A DNA stretch of 64,000 nucleotides, from contig CM072811.1 in the NCBI GenBank assembly GCA_037013495.1, positions 14,948,659-15,012,658 on the forward strand. The letters run 5' to 3'. The position numbers and the translations under genes are program-made. This DNA comes from Hippophae tibetana (taxonomy: Eukaryota; Streptophyta; Magnoliopsida; Rosales; Elaeagnaceae). The notes below the pieces were generated by a model. It searched no databases and had not been told where the DNA came from. It worked only from the letters and a program-made list of their open reading frames with translations. The stretch's first letter is position 1, and each line of letters begins with the position of its first letter. This document shows positions 23,153-36,400 of the stretch, piece by piece.

Positions 23153-24055
23153 ATAAATATTTATTTGTTTTTCTTAACTACATAAACAATTCTCATTCTA
23201 AGCTTGAATAACTATGAATTTATCTTAATTTTTGAGAAAATATTTTGGTAAAAATTTGCATTTAAAAAAAAGTTAGTTCAAATTAAATAATCCACATTAT
23301 GTTTGCTCTATTTGATCAAAGTGTGAAAAAAAGAAAGTGAAAGACAAGAATCGAAAAAAGTGTTAAAGTGGTTAAAATTTGTAAAGATTAAGTGTCATGG
23401 AAATCACACCAAAAAAAGAAAAAGAAGAAGAAAAGAAAAGAGCACTCAACTTATTGAGTATGACAACAATATTGTCATTAGTATGAACATATTGTCGAGA
23501 AAGAGCTAGGGTATGAATCCTGTGAATATTCTTTTTATTGTTTTTTTCTACCAAGTATTTTCCCATTTTGCTTTGATTTTCTATATCCATTCCTTTTTTA
23601 GCCCTGACCCTATGACCTGTCATTACAACCCTAATTAAAGACCTTTTGATATCTAATTTTGGTATTTGATTACATTAGTGGAGAGGATTTTTGAAAATTG
23701 AACTTATGAAGTTAAGTTTTGAGAGAATTCTTTTGATTTTGGTTGTTCTACTTTTATCTGAATTCGCTGATGGTTGGAGTTAAATTGACTATTTCACACA
23801 CACACACACTCAATGACTTAGATTTAGGTTGAAGTAAATGCTTAATTCTAGCTTGAAAACTTGCTGTATTTTTAACTGATTTTCCTGCTATCTTCGATGT
23901 AAAAAGAGTAAGCTATTAGTGATAAAATTTAAATTCGGATTATAGTTTGGTGAGTGATGGTAGTTCTCTATAGGGTAGTAGATATTGTTTATAGTTGTCT
24001 TTTTTTAATTTTATTTTTGTTTGAGGATAAATAAAGTTCTAAGTTTGGTGGTATT
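23153..24055 (+). mobile_element. Athila-type 3' internal region remnant
   Basis: It matches 36360-37230, the non-coding region between pol and the 3' LTR of the Athila-like element: the CATTATGTTTGCTCTATTTG block, the TATTGTCGAGAAAGAGCTA block near 23490 and the TGACCTGTCATTACAACCC block near 23610. Just before the next LTR comes GGTGGTATT, the degenerate polypurine tract region. No coding sequence is present, so this LTR-scrap-LTR arrangement is a strongly reduced element. Confidence 0.75.
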
Positions 24056-25180
24056 TGATGACTTGCATAATTTGACATAATTTATCACTTCTTAACTTTA
24101 AATTTTAGTATAATTTTTATTGATTTTAGACTTAATTATTATTATTTAAATTTTATTACAGATTTGAAGAAAATGAAGATCCAAAATTTTAAAAGCATAT
24201 TGTCTAAATACTCTTATAATTTAAATTAAGATTTATATATATATATATATAAGAAACAAATTGAGAGGGGGGTTGAAGTAAAAAGGAGAGCACATAATAG
24301 AAAAAAAACAGAGAGCGACGCTGGATGCTGAGTAGATAAAAAGAAGAAGAAGACGTTGGGGAAGAACGCAGAAAGAAATCAAAACGTTGGAGAAGACGCG
24401 AAAGAACATTATTTTTTGCAACTCAATTTTCTTTCAAATCCTCTTAGAAAATTTATGATAATTTCGTTTATGTTAAATTTAATTTTTAGCATGAACTAAA
24501 TTTTCGTTGTTATAGGAAAAAGATGTAATTTAATTCCCAACTATGCTTGATATTCCATGTTAATTTTAATTATTTATTTTCATATTTGTCTGATTTATTT
24601 TGAGTTTATTGCTTCTAATTAACTAGCCATTAATTAGACGATTTACTATCGAAAAAGGAAATTATTGGATAGATCTAGAATATTTCAACGTAGGTAAATA
24701 TAGAGATCGAAAGACTTGTATGAACCTGTGTAGTTTTAAAATCATTAGTCTTAATGCTTTCTTGCTTTATTAAATTGTATACTCTTGTGTAAATTAATGA
24801 ACAAGAATATTTTCAATTAACTATCGAAAGAGGTTTTTGGATGTTTTTTGGAGATTGTTAACAAACAGAGAGAATTAAATTCAATTAGCCAGATGAATAA
24901 AGTATAATGAAAGATTAGGTGAAATCAATTTTCTAAAAGTTTTCTTCCCATTAATTTGATCTTTGAATAACATCTTTATTTTCTTTTGCATATATTTCTT
25001 TAAATTGATTTTGTTTTAAAATATAATTATGACAACCTTAATGACTTCTCCAAATAAAATTGAGATTAGTATAATTTGGGTATTTGTCAAAAATATGTTA
25101 CCAATCCCTATCAATGATACTCTTCTTATCACTTTACTATAAAACTATGATACTGTGCATTTGCAGTTTTGTACCAATCA
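24056..25180 (+). mobile_element. Athila-type LTR, third of three (1125 bp)
   Basis: It starts TGATGACTTGCATAATTTG and ends GCAGTTTTGTACCAATCA, followed at once by gypsy internal sequence of a different lineage. It aligns along its length with the LTRs at 20679 and 30514. Confidence 0.8.
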
Positions 25181-27888
25181 CCGAGTTTTGCAATGAGGTC
25201 CTAAAACTATTGCACAACACGAGTCTGGCTTTGATAAAGTAGGTGCTACCTTATAGGTAGTTCTTACCGAGCTATAGGCCTTGCGCGCCTCTTGAAGCCC
25301 ACTTGAGATCAATCCCTTTGCAAGGGATGAATCCTTAAATCCACATTCACATAATTCTCACCCCACCATGACCAACCTCATCCATACCTTATGTTGTCTT
25401 TTCCAAAATTTTCTGGCGAGGACCTAACTGGCCTGATTTATATGGAAGAGCAATGCTTTGAATTCACCAACATCGCATTTGATAAACAAGTGCAATTGGA
25501 TTCCTTCCATCTAAAAGGTATTGCCCTGCAATGGCATAGGTAACTTAGCAAATTTCATGGACCACTCACATGGGATGAGTTCACCAAGGCTACATAATTA
25601 CGGTTTGGTCCAACCAACTATGAGGATCCTTCCGAGACTTGACTCACCTGAAATAGACCACAAGCATAACAATTTATCAGGAAGCTTTTGAGAAGCTTTG
25701 CCATAGAGTTGATGGCTTTCCAAAAGAGTTCTTGATAGGTTGTTTTATTGCTAGACTTAGAGATGAAATCTAGATTAATTTCAAGATTAAGCAACCCCGA
25801 ACATTGGTAGATGCCATTGGAGTAGCAAGGTTGAACGAAGAAAGAAATCAACTATAGATAAACCCAACTCAACTCCCTCGTGTCCAACCAAAATTAGTGA
25901 TACAAAGGGAATCACCCAACTCCATAGTTGGTGTGTTGGGACCTCCACCAAAGCAGAATTTGAACCTAGGTTCAACAGCTCAACCAGTGCCCTTCTGCCA
26001 AATTACCAGCCAAGAAGTATGTGAATGACCAGAAAAAGGACTATGTTATTACTATGATGAGAAGTTTGTTATTGGCCATCGTTATGGATGGCCATAACTT
26101 TTTATGGTTGAGGATTCACCTCAGGATCACACAGATGACATGAAGAACCCTTTCTTGAGCAAGAGCATCACGAAGTGATATCAAAAATTTCCTTCCATGC
26201 CACAGTAGGGATTGAACATCAACAAACCATATGAGTCATGGGTAAGTTGAAAAATAAAAAGGTGTCAGTGCTAATAGATAGAGGTAATACTCATAATTTC
26301 ATTAATCAAGCCTTAACCTCTTAGTTTGGATTATCCATAGTAAAGGATAAGAAACTCGAGGTCATGGTGGCTAATCATGAGAAAATAGAATGTGCTAGAT
26401 ATTATTGCAGCCTGACCCTCACCATTCAATGGTATCTAGTTACTATAAATTACTACGTTCTTCCAGTTGTAGTATGCTCATCAGTCTCAGGGGTCCAATG
26501 GCTTGAAAATCTTGGTCCTATTGAGATCGATTATAAGAAGCTCACCATAAGCTTTATGATAGAAGGGACCTCTCATACATTTCAAGGATTAGGACGAACC
26601 AACATTACAGCTCTAAATAACAAGGAATTCAATAGGCTACAAGGCACATGGTTGTTTCTTCAAATAATCCCTTCCATCAAAAGCAACGGCTAATTTAAGT
26701 CCTACCCCAGAGATAGGAAATATATTGGCTAAATTCTCCTAAGTATTTGAATCTTCCACCAGCTTACCACCATGGCTCAAGACTAATGAATGTGCGACTA
26801 TGCCATTACCCTTATTATAAAAAAGCTAAAATAGAACGATGGTGTAGGAGCTCTTACAATCTAGCTTGATAAGGCCTTATAATAGTCCCTTTTCATCACC
26901 AGTCTTGTTGGTTAAGAAGGTAGATAGAGCCTAGAGATTCTATGTGGAATATAGGGATCTTAATGAGATTACTATCAAGGATAAGTATCCCATTCCTGTT
27001 ACTGATGAACCATTAGATGAACTTCATGGCACCATGGTCTACTCCAAATTGGATCTACAATTAAGGTATCACCAAATATGGGTTCAAGAGGATGACACTC
27101 CTAAGACAACATTCCAAACACACGAGGGCCATTATGAGTTCTTGGTGATGCCATTTGGTCTCACCAATGCCATAACCACCTTCCAAAGTCTCACGAATGA
27201 TCTCTTTCTGCCCTAACTTAGGAAATTTATCTTGGTTTTCTTTGATGATATTCTAATATACTCCTTATCATGGGAAGACCATAGTGTGTATGTACAAACT
27301 ATTATCCAATACAAACCATAGCCAAAGGAGTTAGAGGGTTCCTTGGGTTATCAAGCTATTATAGAAAAATTATTCGTCACTTCGGTGGAATAGAAGCACC
27401 TTTGAATCATCTATTGAGTAATGATAGATTTCAATGGAATAAGGCTGCAAGGATGACCTTCAAACAATTAAAAGAAGCCTTAAACTCCCCTTCTATATTA
27501 TGTCTTCCATATTTCACTCAACGATTCGTGATTGAATGGGATGCTAGTGGAATTGGCCTTGGGGCCATCCTTACACAAGAAAATAAATCAGTGGCATATT
27601 TAGTGCAGTACTAAAGGGATTAACCTTAGAATTATCCACCTATGAGAAATAAATGCTAGCCATTGTCAAAGCCCAAGATATGACGTCCATACTTACTAGG
27701 AAGACCATTCATAGTCTGTATTGATCAAAGAAGTCTCAAGTACCTATTGGAGCAACAGATCATAACACCAACGCAGGCACGTTGGCTAACAAAAATTCTT
27801 GGTTATGACTATAAAATTGTGTACAAATGTGGACTAGAAAATCAGGGTGCAGATTCTTTATCACATGTAGTTGAGTTCCAATTTCTAT

Positions 27889-29380
27889 TGATGACTCTAT
27901 GAAAATAGAGTCATTAGCGCACTTTTTAGTGAAAATATAATTTTTGGAATTTTTCTAGATTGTTTATGAATTTTTAATGCAGGACCAATCAAAAGCTACC
28001 ACGTGGCATGCCACGCAAGCATAGGAGCTGACTGAGCAAGCCACGTGGATGCCACGTAAGCACAGAGAGCGAATCACGTTGCACCACATGTGAGGAGGAA
28101 AAACACACGCCATGTGTCAGCACGACATTCAATCCGAGTTTGGAAATTAGTCAACGTGTTATGACACATGTCACCACGCTATTGCTCGAAGCATTCCACC
28201 CGTGCGCCACGCCATCCCTTCCTATGAATCACATCGCGCCACGTGGTGCTGAATCAGGGAACTTTGACTCTGACCGGTCTCCCCTGTCATGCGTCGCTCT
28301 CTGATTCGCCCAATGAACTTTTGATGCCAAGTGTCACGCTGTGATTGGCTGAAACTGTCAGTTTTGCTTGTTTTGATCGTAGCCCTTGATTTGAAGCTGA
28401 TCGGACGGTCCAAATCGCACCTGAGCTTTATTTATGCCCCTAATCACTCTATAATCCCTAATTTGCCTCTATTAGCATAATTTTGGTCAATTTTTAGAGC
28501 AAAAAAGATAGAAAAATATAGAAAAATTCAAGAAATGACACAATTTTGGTGGAGATTCAAGAAGAAATTAATTATACAATTCAAGAGATTGATTGTATTT
28601 CTTTTTCTACTCTTTTCTTTATTAATTTTATGTCTTCCTTTATGAAAAATATGAGCTTTATGAACACAATTATGTGTAATTAATTTATTAATCTAGGGAT
28701 CTTATAAGCCCAATTTTCAACATGTGATGATCTAATATTTTTTTCTCAATTATAATATTAATTTAATTATATTATTTAATCTGATTTTTATGCTATTAAT
28801 TGTTTGACCAACAATTTATCTATAGAGGCAATTAAATAGATTTGAGAAAATTATTTAATTATTTGTCTTGATTAAATAACATGCATAGTTTCTAGGCAGA
28901 CATGCATGATTCTTATGTATGTGATCCATAATTGATGAACTTAATGAGTAGTATGCAATTTAATTGGTATGAGAGTGTGATTAAATTAATTACTATATGG
29001 TGTGTAGTTTACTTGAGAGAGGAATACATGCTAGGTTATATTCAATTGATCATGTAATTAATTGATATTATATTGGGGGAATTTTAGTCATTCGCATGTT
29101 TAGAAAATTGGGAGATTAAGTATTCCTAGATATTTTCTCATATATCTTTTTAGTCACAAAATTTGATTTAATTAATTATTGCTATTTACTTTTAGTTATT
29201 TTAATTTTGCTTTCTTAAGATATAAAAACACCAAAAAAATTGATTTTTATTATTTTTAGTTTAAAAAATTAGTTTCTAAAAAAATAATCTCCGTGGGAAC
29301 GATCTTTATTTATTATTATATTACTTGTTACGATACATATACTTACGTATTTATTGCACACACAATTTGTGTGGTGATCA
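27889..29380 (+). mobile_element. Solo LTR (1492 bp), TSD TCTAT
   Basis: It runs from TGATGACTCTATG to GTGTGGTGATCA and is flanked by TCTAT at 27884-27888 and 29381-29385. The 3' end carries CTCCGTGGGAACGATC and ATTACTTGTTACGATAC, the gypsy-type LTR ending also seen at 645-705. The U3 part is unusually GC-rich for the window and has three CCACGTGG palindromes. It interrupts the chromovirus-like element, so it is younger than that element. Confidence 0.88.
27999..28246. promoter_or_regulatory. G-box cluster in the solo LTR U3 region
   Basis: CCACGTGG occurs at 27999-28006, 28041-28048 and 28239-28246. Variants such as GACACATGTCACC near 28166 and further CCACG cores lie in between. CACGTG is the plant G-box/ABRE core bound by bZIP and bHLH factors. 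The position, upstream of a TTTATTTATGCCCC-like TATA region near 28430, suits an LTR promoter. Confidence 0.6.
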
Positions 29381-30513
29381 TCTATCCATTTTCAGCCCCG
29401 AGTAGATTGGTGGCCCATGGTCCAAAAGAAAGTGCAACAAGACTCCTTTTATGAAAGATTGTTAGCCATAACCTCCTATTCTGCTGCCCACAAGTTATGT
29501 CAGCTTAATGGGGTATGGTTCAAGGGGTACAAGGTGTATTTGAGCTCCTATTCATCCTTAATTCTATAAATATTACCTGATTTTCACTCATCACCTATTG
29601 AGGGCACTTTAGGTTTCATAAAATCCTATTTTGCATCAAACATAACTTTTGCTGGTCTAACATGTGAAAAAAGGTAAAGGAATTCATGCATCTATGTGAT
29701 GTATGCCATTTGTTCAAAACTAATTGTATGAAACTAGCAGGATTGCTTCAACCATTACCAGTTCCTACACAAATATGGACTGAAATTTCAATGGACTTCA
29801 TTGAAGGGTTACCATCCTCTAAGGAGAATATCGTGATCATGGTAGTCATGGATCACTTAAAAAAATATGCCCATTTCATTGCCACGAAGCATCCCTTTAC
29901 TGCAATGATTATGGCCAATGTGGTTTGCCTGCACGACATTCCAACATCCATAGTTTATGATCATGATAAGGTATTTATCAATTCATTTTGGCGATCCTTG
30001 TTCTAGCTACAAGGGACCAAATTGTACATAAGCTAAAGCTACCACCCTTAAATAGGCATTCTGACATAGGTTGTCAACCGCACTTTGGAACAATATTTAT
30101 GATATTTCATTGGTGATCAGCCGTGGCAATGGGTGGAATGGATTCCCTAGCTGAATTCAGCTACAACACCTCAACTCACTCCTTCATCAAGATGAAACCA
30201 TTTGAAGTAGTTTATGGAATACCACTACCACGTTTTTTAGCCCATGTCCCAAAGAATTCTCATGTCCAAGTAGTGGATGAGTACCCACGTGATCGAGACA
30301 CTATTATACATGGCCTATGCCATAACCTTTTGTAGGCTCAGAATCAAATGAAATGTCAGGTGATTAACATCGGCACAAGGTCTCCTTCGTGGAGGGGGAT
30401 TATGTGTACCTAAAACTTCAACTCTATAGACAAACTTCAATGGATTTTGGTTCTTCCATGAAGCTCACTCCACGTTTCTATGTTCCATACAAAGTAGTGG
30501 CCCGAATGGGTGT

Positions 30514-31816
30514 TGATGACTTATATAATTTGATATAATTTATCACTTCTTAACTTTAAACTTTAATCTAATTTTATTTATTTTTCTTGATTATAGAATT
30601 CATTATTATTATTTAAATTTTATTACAGATTTGAAGTTAATGAATATCTAAAATTTTAGAATTATATCATCTGGAAACTCTCAAATTTAAATTAAGATGT
30701 TTTTAAATATATATATAACTAAAAAAAAGAAACAAACAATGGAATACGTGGAAGTTGAGATATATATATATATAGGAACCCGTGGAAGTTGAGATACATA
30801 TATAAAAAGGCGATTGAAGGTAGGCTTTTGAGATATATATATATATATATAAACAACAAAAAAGAGAGGCACACAGTTTTGGAATATATATATGCATAGG
30901 TTTTGGATTTATACAGATATATATAAGAGATACAGAGGACACAAATAAAAACAGAGGGAGCCGTCAGCGAAGAAAAAAAATTAGAAAAGGAAACTGGTTG
31001 TGGCCGAAAAGAAAAAGAAAAAGAAAACGCTGAAGCATATTCTTTATGCGATTCAGTTTTCTTTCAGTTCTTCTCAAAAAATTATTGTGGATTCATTTAT
31101 GTTTAATTTAATTTTTAACATGAACTAATTTATATTTATTCTGGGAAAAAATGTAATTTATTTCTGAACTATGCTTGATTTTTTATGTTAATTTGAATTA
31201 TTTATCTTTATGTTTATCAGATTTATTCTGAGTTTAATACTTCTAATTAACTGACCATTAATTAGATGATTTTAATCTTGTGATTTACTATCGAAAGAGG
31301 GAATTATATGATAGATCTGAATATTTTGGCATAGATAAATATAGAGATTGAAAGACTTATATGAACCTCTGTAGTTTTAAAAATCATTGGTCTTAATGCT
31401 TTCTTGCTTTATTAAATTTCATACTCTTGTGTAAATTAATGAACATATTATTTCTAATTGACTATCGAAATAGGCTTTTGGATATTTTTGGAGATTGATA
31501 ACAAATAGAGAGAATTAAATTTAATTAATTTGATGAGTACAACATATTGAGGGATTAAGTGAAATCGATTTCCTAGAAGTTTTGTTTATATTAATTTGAT
31601 CTTTGAACATCTTTATTTTCTTTTGCATATTTTCTTTAAATTGATTTTATTTGAAATTTAAATTACAATAAGATTAGTGATTTTTCTAGATAAAATTGAG
31701 ATTAACATAATTTTGGTATTTGTTAAAATTAAGTTACCAATCTGTGAGGACAATACTCTACTTATCACTTTATTATAAAACTACGATACTGTGCATTTGC
31801 AATTTTAAACCGATCA
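30514..31816 (+). repeat. Athila-type LTR, 1303 bp
   Basis: TGATGACTTATATAATTTG at the start and GCAATTTTAAACCGATCA at the end, followed by AGTTTTTGGTGCCGTT, which is the spacer and the start of a tRNA-Asp primer site. The next sequence is inverted gag, not the rest of the leader. Confidence 0.85.
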
Positions 31817-31835
31817 AGTTTTTGGTGCCGTTTCC

Positions 31836-33477
31836 TAATTTGCACTTCAATATTTTTCATAGTGGCTCCCATATTTTTAAAATGAGTCTCAATGTTATCC
31901 ATCCATGAATCATTCTCCTCAACAAAGGAAACCATGGCATCCTTAAGTGATATCTTCTTCTCCCTTGGTTGACTAGTAAACCCAAGAGGAGGTTGCATCA
32001 CATTCTTTGTGTTTCCATAAGAAAAATTATCATACTCGAGTCTGTAACATATTCTGCACTTTGTGGTATTCTTTTGGTTGTCAAGGCTGCAATTTGATGA
32101 GATAAAGAAGCTACTTGAGCTGAAAGGGTTGCAAAATGCTCCAATTCATGAATCCTGACAACTTTATTAGCCATAGATCTTTCAGTTGGCCATTGATAGT
32201 TGTTTTAGGCCATTTCTTCTAAAAGAGAAGTAACACCTTCAGTTTTCTTTGACATCAAAGTTCCACTAGAAGCAGCATCAACTGGAGTTCTAGTTTTCCC
32301 ATTTAACCCATTATAGAACATCTAAACTTGAAACCAATCCGACAATCCATGTATAGGGCAATGCCGAATCATATCTTTATACCTTTCCTATGCTTTATAG
32401 AGTGTCTCAAAATCATTTTGCTTGAATGGACCAATCTCACTCCGGAGTTGTGCTATTTTTGCAACTGGAAAGAATTTAGCAAGAAACTTTTCTACCATGT
32501 CTTACCAAATAAAATGCTTCCCGGTTGTAGAGATTGTAGCCAACTTCTAGCCTTGTCCCTCAATGAAAAATAAAACAATCTCAGTCTAATGGTGTCTTCA
32601 ATAACACCATTCATCTTTACAGTGTCACAAATCTCCAAAAACATTGCCAAATGAATATTGGGATCATCAAGTGGTGATATGCTAAATTGTGCTTGTTGCA
32701 CCATGCTGATCAACATAGGTTTGAGCTCGAAATTATTGGCACTAATGGTCTGGCATCTTACACCTCAGTAGTTGTCATTCATAATTGGTCTTACATAATC
32801 CATCAAGGTGCATGGTTGTGCATTCTATTCTCCTGTAGCCATAACTAGTACTTTCTTCTTTCTTTGTCATCTAAAGGTTCTTTCAATCTCCGGATAAAAA
32901 AGAATAATGTTTCAGGTTCTAGAAAAAAAATAAAGATAAAAATAAAAATAAAAATATAATATAATTCTATATTAAAACTAAGATTACTTTATATTGATAT
33001 TGGCAAAAATAATAAAAAAATCAATCCCCGGCAACGGTGCCAAAAATATGATCGGTGTAAAACTGTTAGTGCATAATATAGTAGTTTTATAATAAAGTGA
33101 TAAGTAGAGTATCATCCTCACGGATTGATAACTTACTTTTGACAAATACCAAAATTATATTAATCTCAATTTTATCTAGAAAAATCAATAAGCTTTTTGT
33201 AATTGAAATTTAAAATAAAATCAATTTAAAGAAAAGATGCAAAAGAAAATAAAGATGTTCAAAGATAAAATTAATAGGAAGAAAACTTCTAGGAAATCGA
33301 TTTCACCTAATCCCTCACTATGCTTACTCATCTAGCTAATTGAATTTAACTCTCTTTGTTTGTAGCAATCTCCAAAAATATCCAAAAGCCTCTTTCGATA
33401 GTCAATTGAAAATAATTTTGTTAATTAATTTACATATGAGTATGCAATTTAATAAAACAACAAAGCAGTAAGACCAA
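31836..33477 (-). mobile_element. Inverted Athila-type block: gag, primer site, partial LTR
   Basis: On the minus strand, from the right: a partial LTR (33049-33477), a primer site matching the tRNA-Asp 3' end (33023-33041), then gag with SISPLDDPNIHLAMFLEICD and SLRDKARSWLQSL (32716-32540) and MKNIEVQI near 31855. The gag type is Athila-like. The block lies opposite to the LTR on its left and to pol on its right. Confidence 0.8.
33023..33041 (-). other. tRNA-Asp primer binding site
   Basis: ATCCCCGGCAACGGTGCCA on the plus strand is close to the 3' end of plant tRNA-Asp (one difference from GGCGCCA). Athila elements are known to use this tRNA. An LTR end starts seven bases to the right. Confidence 0.85.
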
Positions 33478-36400
33478 TGGCCACCCCTATAGCTCCAAAT
33501 AATGGCCAAAGTAATCATAAAGTAGAAGAAGAAGATATTTTTGATGATACACTAAGAGAGACTGACATGCCTCAATCAATTTCATTTCCTGACAATCCTC
33601 TTATTCTCTCCACTCCACTTCCTTATCCTCAACGTTTTCAAAAAAAAAAATTAGATAAGCAATTTCCTAAGTTTTTGGATATCTTTAAGAAAATTCACAT
33701 AATTATTTCTTTTGTAGATTCTTTGGAATAGATGACAAATTATTGAAGGACATCATTTCTAAGAAGAAAAGGTTGGAGGATTTCATAATAGTGAAACGTT
33801 TTGAAGAATGTAGTGCCATTCTTCAAAAGAAATTACCTAAAAAATTAAAAGATCCAGGAGTTTCACTTTGCCTTACACTATTGGAAATTAATTTTTTGAT
33901 AAAGTTTTATGTGATCATAGTGCTAACATTAATCTTATGCCACTATCTATTTATAGGATATTAGGACTTGGAAAGATGAAACAAATAACAATTGCTTTGC
34001 AACTAGCAGACCCATTCATCAAGTATCCATGTGGAATCATAGAAGATGTATTGGTAAAGGTGGATAAATTTATTTTTCCTACTGATTTTGTAATGTTAGA
34101 TATGGATGAAGAATAAGATGTCCCACTAATTCTTAGCTGACCATTCTTGGCTATATGAAGGGATTTAATAGATGTTCAAAAATGTGAGTTAACATTGAGA
34201 GTGAACAAGGAACAGGTTACGTTCAACATCTATGAAGCCATGAGATTTCTAGAAGATCCAAGCACTTGCTTTCGAGTAGATATCATTGAACAATGTGAAG
34301 TAGAAGCCTTTTAAGAAAATATGACGGCTGATCATCTAGAATAAGCATTGCAACATGTTACATCATGTAGCACAAAAATGGAGAGGTTGGAGCCAATGGT
34401 AGCAAAGACGGATTCTATAATCTCTACAGAAAAGTGCAACAAACTACAACTCCAGAGTTGAAGCAATTGCTTGATCATCTTCGCTATGCATTCTTGGGTT
34501 ATAATTACACCTTTTGAATGATTGTTGCAGCATCACTGACACCCAAAGAAGAGGAAAAGTTACTAAGTATGGTAAGGGAGCATAGAACAGCCTTAGGATG
34601 TACTATCTCTAACATAAAAGGTATAAATGCATCCATTTGCATGCACAAGTTTCTAATGGAGGAACCTTACAAACCATCAATTGAGCCCTAAAGAAGATTA
34701 AATCTAGCAATGAAGGAAGTTGTGAGAGCTGAAATTTTGAAGCTCTTCAAAGCTAAAATTATTTATGCTATTTCAGATAGCTCATGGGTAAGTCTAGTGC
34801 ATGTTGTACCAAGAGAAGGTGGAATGACGGTGGTAAAAAATGAAAATAATGAGCTTAGTCCTTCAAGAACAGTCTCAGGTTGGCGTGTATGTATAGATTA
34901 CCGCAAGTTGAATAAAGCAACAAGGAAAGATCATTTTCCACCTCTATTCATTGATCAAATGCTAGATCGATTGGCCATATATCCCTATTATTGCTTCTTA
35001 GATGGTTCTTCGGGGTATAACCAGATTGCCATAGCCTTTGAAGCTCAAGAGAAAACTACATTCACATGCCCCTATAGAACATTTTCTTTTAGAAGGATGC
35101 CTTTTGGATTGTGTAATTCGCCAATAACATTTCAACATTGCATGACGGCTATCTTTTTTGATACGGTGGAAGATATAATGGAAGTTTTTATGGATGACTT
35201 TTCAGTTGGAAAAACATATTATTTCCCTGTTGAGTTGGAGTATAAAGCTTATTTGGTGGTAAAAAATTTTAATTTTGATTTGAAGGTAGCAGGGGAAAAA
35301 TGATTTCTTCAATTGAATGATATGGATGAGTTCTGGAATGATGCGTATGCAAATGTAAAGATCTACAAAGAATGGACAAAGAAGTGGCATGACAAATAGA
35401 TTCTTAGGCTTGAGTTTGCTCCTGGACTATTGGTTTTTCTTTTCAATTCACGACTAAAACTCTTCCCAAGTAAGTTAAGAGCAAGATGGATTTTTCCTTA
35501 TACAATTGATAAAGTTTGTACTTTTAGAGTAATTGACTTGAAGGACAAGGCATGGAATATATTCAGAGTAAACGGTAAGTGATTGAAGCACTATTATGGA
35601 GAACATGTGTGCATTTATTTCTCTTTGAAATCCTAATTGATGAAGATTGAAAAGTCTGGCTATAGACTATAAAACAAGTACTTATGGGAGGCAGCCCATA
35701 AAACTTTCTTTTGTTCTTTTATTTTATTTTTTTATTACTATTTTGATGCTTATTTATTTTGCAAGAATAAAAAGCTGAAAATTACAAATTAATGCAGATC
35801 CACCATAAAACGAGGGAAGTTCCTTTCATTTCTTCAATTTGTCTCACTTTTAAATATACAATGAGGACATTATTTAGTTTAAGTTTAGGGGTGTCAAATC
35901 CTATAGTCTTGAGTTGTTGAATTCTCTTATCAAGCATGTATTTGAGTATGATTGAATTCGTTATAACTATGAAATTTATGATTGAGGGTGGGGTTGAGAA
36001 CTATTTTCCAAAATATGCTATTATGTTAGGCAAAGTTTTGTGGGTACATTGATTTAAATCTTTGTTCTTGAAAATAATTGAGCACAGAGTAAATATTTCT
36101 CTACTCTATTGTGCCTATGAAGAAAAGGAGTTGAATTAACTAGGTTAGGAAAAGTTTAATCTCTTTACTCTAGAATTCATTGATGGATCCTTGAGGTGAA
36201 ATCCTAATTGATACCAAATATTAGAAAAATGATCTATGCAATTTGTTTTCACAACAAAAAAGCTTTCCTAGCCATCCTAATTACCACACTATCATTGCAT
36301 AGTGTATTCTCATAGTCAACCCCTTGAGCCTTATTTTACATAAGCCTTATTTGTTCTTTTAACTACATAAACCATTCCCATTCTAAGCCTGAAAAACAAT

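Larger units (their letters stand above)
25181..30513 (+). mobile_element. Ty3/gypsy element, chromovirus-like, broken
   Basis: Parts in order: gag (around 25380-25860, FHLKGIALQWHR, LTWDEFTKAT), protease region (around 26220-26690), RT (26944-27290, [37 protein letters not shown]), RNase H (around 27400-27880, FVIEWDASGIGLGAIL) and integrase (around 29640-30340, LLQPLPVPTQIWTEISMDFI, FSYNTSTHSFIKMKPFEVVYG). The integrase wording is typical of chromoviruses of the Reina/Tekay type; a chromodomain was not seen. A solo LTR (27889-29380) lies between RNase H and integrase. The right edge is cut by the Athila-type LTR at 30514. Many lesions are present, so it is an old fossil. Confidence 0.8.

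Noticed and set aside
30687-30942. Minus frames rich in YIYIYIS
   Set aside because: Translation of an (AT)n tract inside an Athila-type LTR.
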